A stretch of 64,000 nt of DNA, from positions 13,467 through 77,466 of the forward strand of contig DATJIG010000257.1 in NCBI GenBank assembly GCA_035493495.1, in the 5' to 3' direction. Origin of the DNA: DATJIG01 sp035493495. Its GTDB lineage: Bacteria > Pseudomonadota > Alphaproteobacteria > SMXQ01. Within the stretch, counting starts at the first letter, position 1; every line of letters starts with the position of its first letter. The position numbers and the translations under genes were made by a program. This document shows positions 62,872 through 64,000 of this stretch, one piece after another. The notes under the pieces were generated by a model. It ran no database searches, was not told the DNA's origin, and was given only the letters and a program-made list of their open reading frames with translations.

Positions 62872-63414
62872 TCAGCGCGCTGCCGTCGCGGCGATGCGGA
62901 GCTGACGCGCGCGGGTGAGGATCGCATCCTCGAGGTCGCTCGCGGTCCTGCGGTTGACCTCGGCGTCGACCCAGCCGCCGGACGGATCGCGTCGCTGCTG
63001 GAACAGCGTCACCTTGATTCCATCCGCGCGAAGTTGCCGGTCGAGGATGAACACGTTCGCCTTGAAGCGCGAATCCGGCGTCTCCGGCGGCGTGTACCAA
63101 TCGGTGATGATAACACCGCCGAAGGGATCCGCCGACGCCAGCGGCATGAATGAAAGCGTGTCGAGCGACGCCCGCCACAGGAAGCTGTTCACGGCAATGC
63201 CGCTGCCGCCGCCTTCGTCCTTCTTGCCATAGGAGAGGAGGCCGTCCGACCCGAACAGGCCTTCCGAGTCCTTCTTGAAGCCTCGAAGGGTCGGATCCTG
63301 ATCTCGCGAATCCGGGTACGTGTATTCGGTTTTGGTGTCCCCGCACGCGGCCAGGGCGAACATGGCACCGATCAGGACGAGGGCGGGGGTGCAAAGGCGA
63401 CGGGACATTTTCAT
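62872..63414 (-). CDS. DUF3576 lipoprotein
   Basis: The 180-aa protein has a signal peptide with lipobox LAAC (Cys24) and the DUF3576 domain (GIAVNSFLWRASLDTLSFMPLASADPFGGVIITDWY). In other alphaproteobacteria this gene lies directly upstream of leuS; here three genes separate them. Function unknown, presumably at the outer membrane. Confidence 0.9.
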   Translation of the reverse strand: MKMSRRLCTPALVLIGAMFALAACGDTKTEYTYPDSRDQDPTLRGFKKDSEGLFGSDGLLSYGKKDEGGGSGIAVNSFLWRASLDTLSFMPLASADPFGGVIITDWYTPPETPDSRFKANVFILDRQLRADGIKVTLFQQRRDPSGGWVDAEVNRRTASDLEDAILTRARQLRIAATAAR

Positions 63415-63489
63415 GGCTGGGAAATATAGGCGGCGGGACACCGAAACGCCAGCGCACGAAAGCCGCGGATTGCCGGGGTTTGTGTTCAA

Positions 63490-63520
63490 GAAAAAGGGCG
63501 GTGGGTTGCCCCACCGCCCT
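63490..63520 (-). terminator. Rho-independent terminator of an upstream porin gene
   Basis: An 11-bp perfect stem (63495-63505 with 63510-63520, 4-nt loop) is followed on the minus strand by TTTTTCTTG. It ends the porin gene that enters from the right. Confidence 0.9.
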
Positions 63521-63543
63521 AAAGATCCAAGCTGAAGCTTGGC

Positions 63544-64000
63544 TTAGAACTTCACGCGGACGCCGGAGATGAGGCCGGTGCCCTCGTTGTTCGAGGCCGA
63601 GACAGCGGCGCCCTTGCTCTTGGCGTGCCACAACTCGCCGTACAGCGCGAGGCCGCCGCCGAGATCGTAGGTCGTGCCAAAGGCATAGATGGTCTGGGAC
63701 ACGGAGCCCGAGCCATTCACGATGCCGCCCTTCTGCTGCATCGTCGACAGTCCGAACGCCCACGGACCGAGGTTGTAGCCGACGCCCAGGTCCCACTGCT
63801 TGTAGCCGCCGTTGGAATCGGTCTTCGCGAGACCGGCTTCCCTGTGCTCGTTGCTGTAACGGCCGCCGACCTTCCAGTCGCCATAGCCGACCACGAAGCC
63901 GGTGCTGTAGGTCTTCTGGTCGACCTTGAGGTCGTTGGTGTTCTTCGCGGTGACACCGACCAGCGACAGGCCGACGTCGAAGTCGCCGAACTTGTTCACG
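63544..64000 (-). CDS. Porin, C-terminal part (cut by window edge)
   Basis: At least 152 residues of a beta-barrel are visible, with repeated amphipathic strands (GYGDWKVGGRYSNEHRE, WDLGVGYNLGPWAFGLS, TTYDLGGGLALYGELWHAKS) and the outer-membrane signature terminating in Phe (GVRVKF). The frame is open to the right edge, so the start is outside. It resembles the general gram-negative porin type and is not a copy of the tandem porins at 20-24 kb. Confidence 0.9.
   Translation of the reverse strand, partial: VNKFGDFDVGLSLVGVTAKNTNDLKVDQKTYSTGFVVGYGDWKVGGRYSNEHREAGLAKTDSNGGYKQWDLGVGYNLGPWAFGLSTMQQKGGIVNGSGSVSQTIYAFGTTYDLGGGLALYGELWHAKSKGAAVSASNNEGTGLISGVRVKF

Overview
The window is a chromosomal segment from a high-GC alphaproteobacterium; the order cannot be fixed from the sequence alone. 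The main evidence is the conserved alphaproteobacterial gene order on both sides of a probable replication origin: tim44-mltA-smr-xre, secB, dnaQ-coaE-aroE-maf, then an A+T-richer gap with DnaA-box-like and GANTC sites, then hemE-hemH-hemJ-rho, and further right mnmE-mnmG-rsmG-parA-parB with holA-lptE-leuS facing them. Three parS sites lie in the mnmG-parA stretch. No rRNA, tRNA, insertion sequence, prophage or CRISPR array was seen.

Layout. 0-6 kb: chaperone locus dnaJ (cut by the left edge), dnaK, grpE, hrcA on the minus strand, with an ergothioneine-type egtB between dnaK and grpE and a heat-shock-type promoter upstream of dnaK. 6-14 kb: rph-rdgB-hemW, then an envelope block (LppC-type lipoprotein, rsmI, yraN, BON lipoprotein), a SirB1-like protein and gshB. 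14-27 kb: accessory genes, comprising two orphan Bug-type solute receptors, an orphan hybrid-free sensor kinase, yifB, an SDR, two tandem porins, a ROK-type kinase whose motifs are in circularly permuted order, and a divergent methyltransferase/XRE regulator pair. 27-31 kb: histidine operon hisB-(DUF2628)-hisHAF-hisE-HIT. 31-38 kb: the left origin flank. 37.65-38.04 kb: probable oriC. 38-42.5 kb: haem genes and rho, the latter with a structured and C-rich leader. 42.5-50 kb: an insertion between rho and mnmE rich in redox and electrophile-handling enzymes (zinc alcohol dehydrogenase, old yellow enzyme, quinone reductase, dienelactone hydrolase, Ogt, DUF255). 50-60 kb: tRNA modification, segregation, holA, lptE, leuS. 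60-64 kb: a coupled TPR-methyltransferase/PhyH dioxygenase/GNAT group, DUF3576 lipoprotein and the 3' end of a porin gene.

Genes next to the probable origin are mostly transcribed away from it (minus strand to the left, plus strand to the right), as expected for replication-codirectional housekeeping genes. The most unusual items are the permuted ROK kinase, the rho leader, the origin/parS arrangement, and the TPR-methyltransferase/dioxygenase operon.
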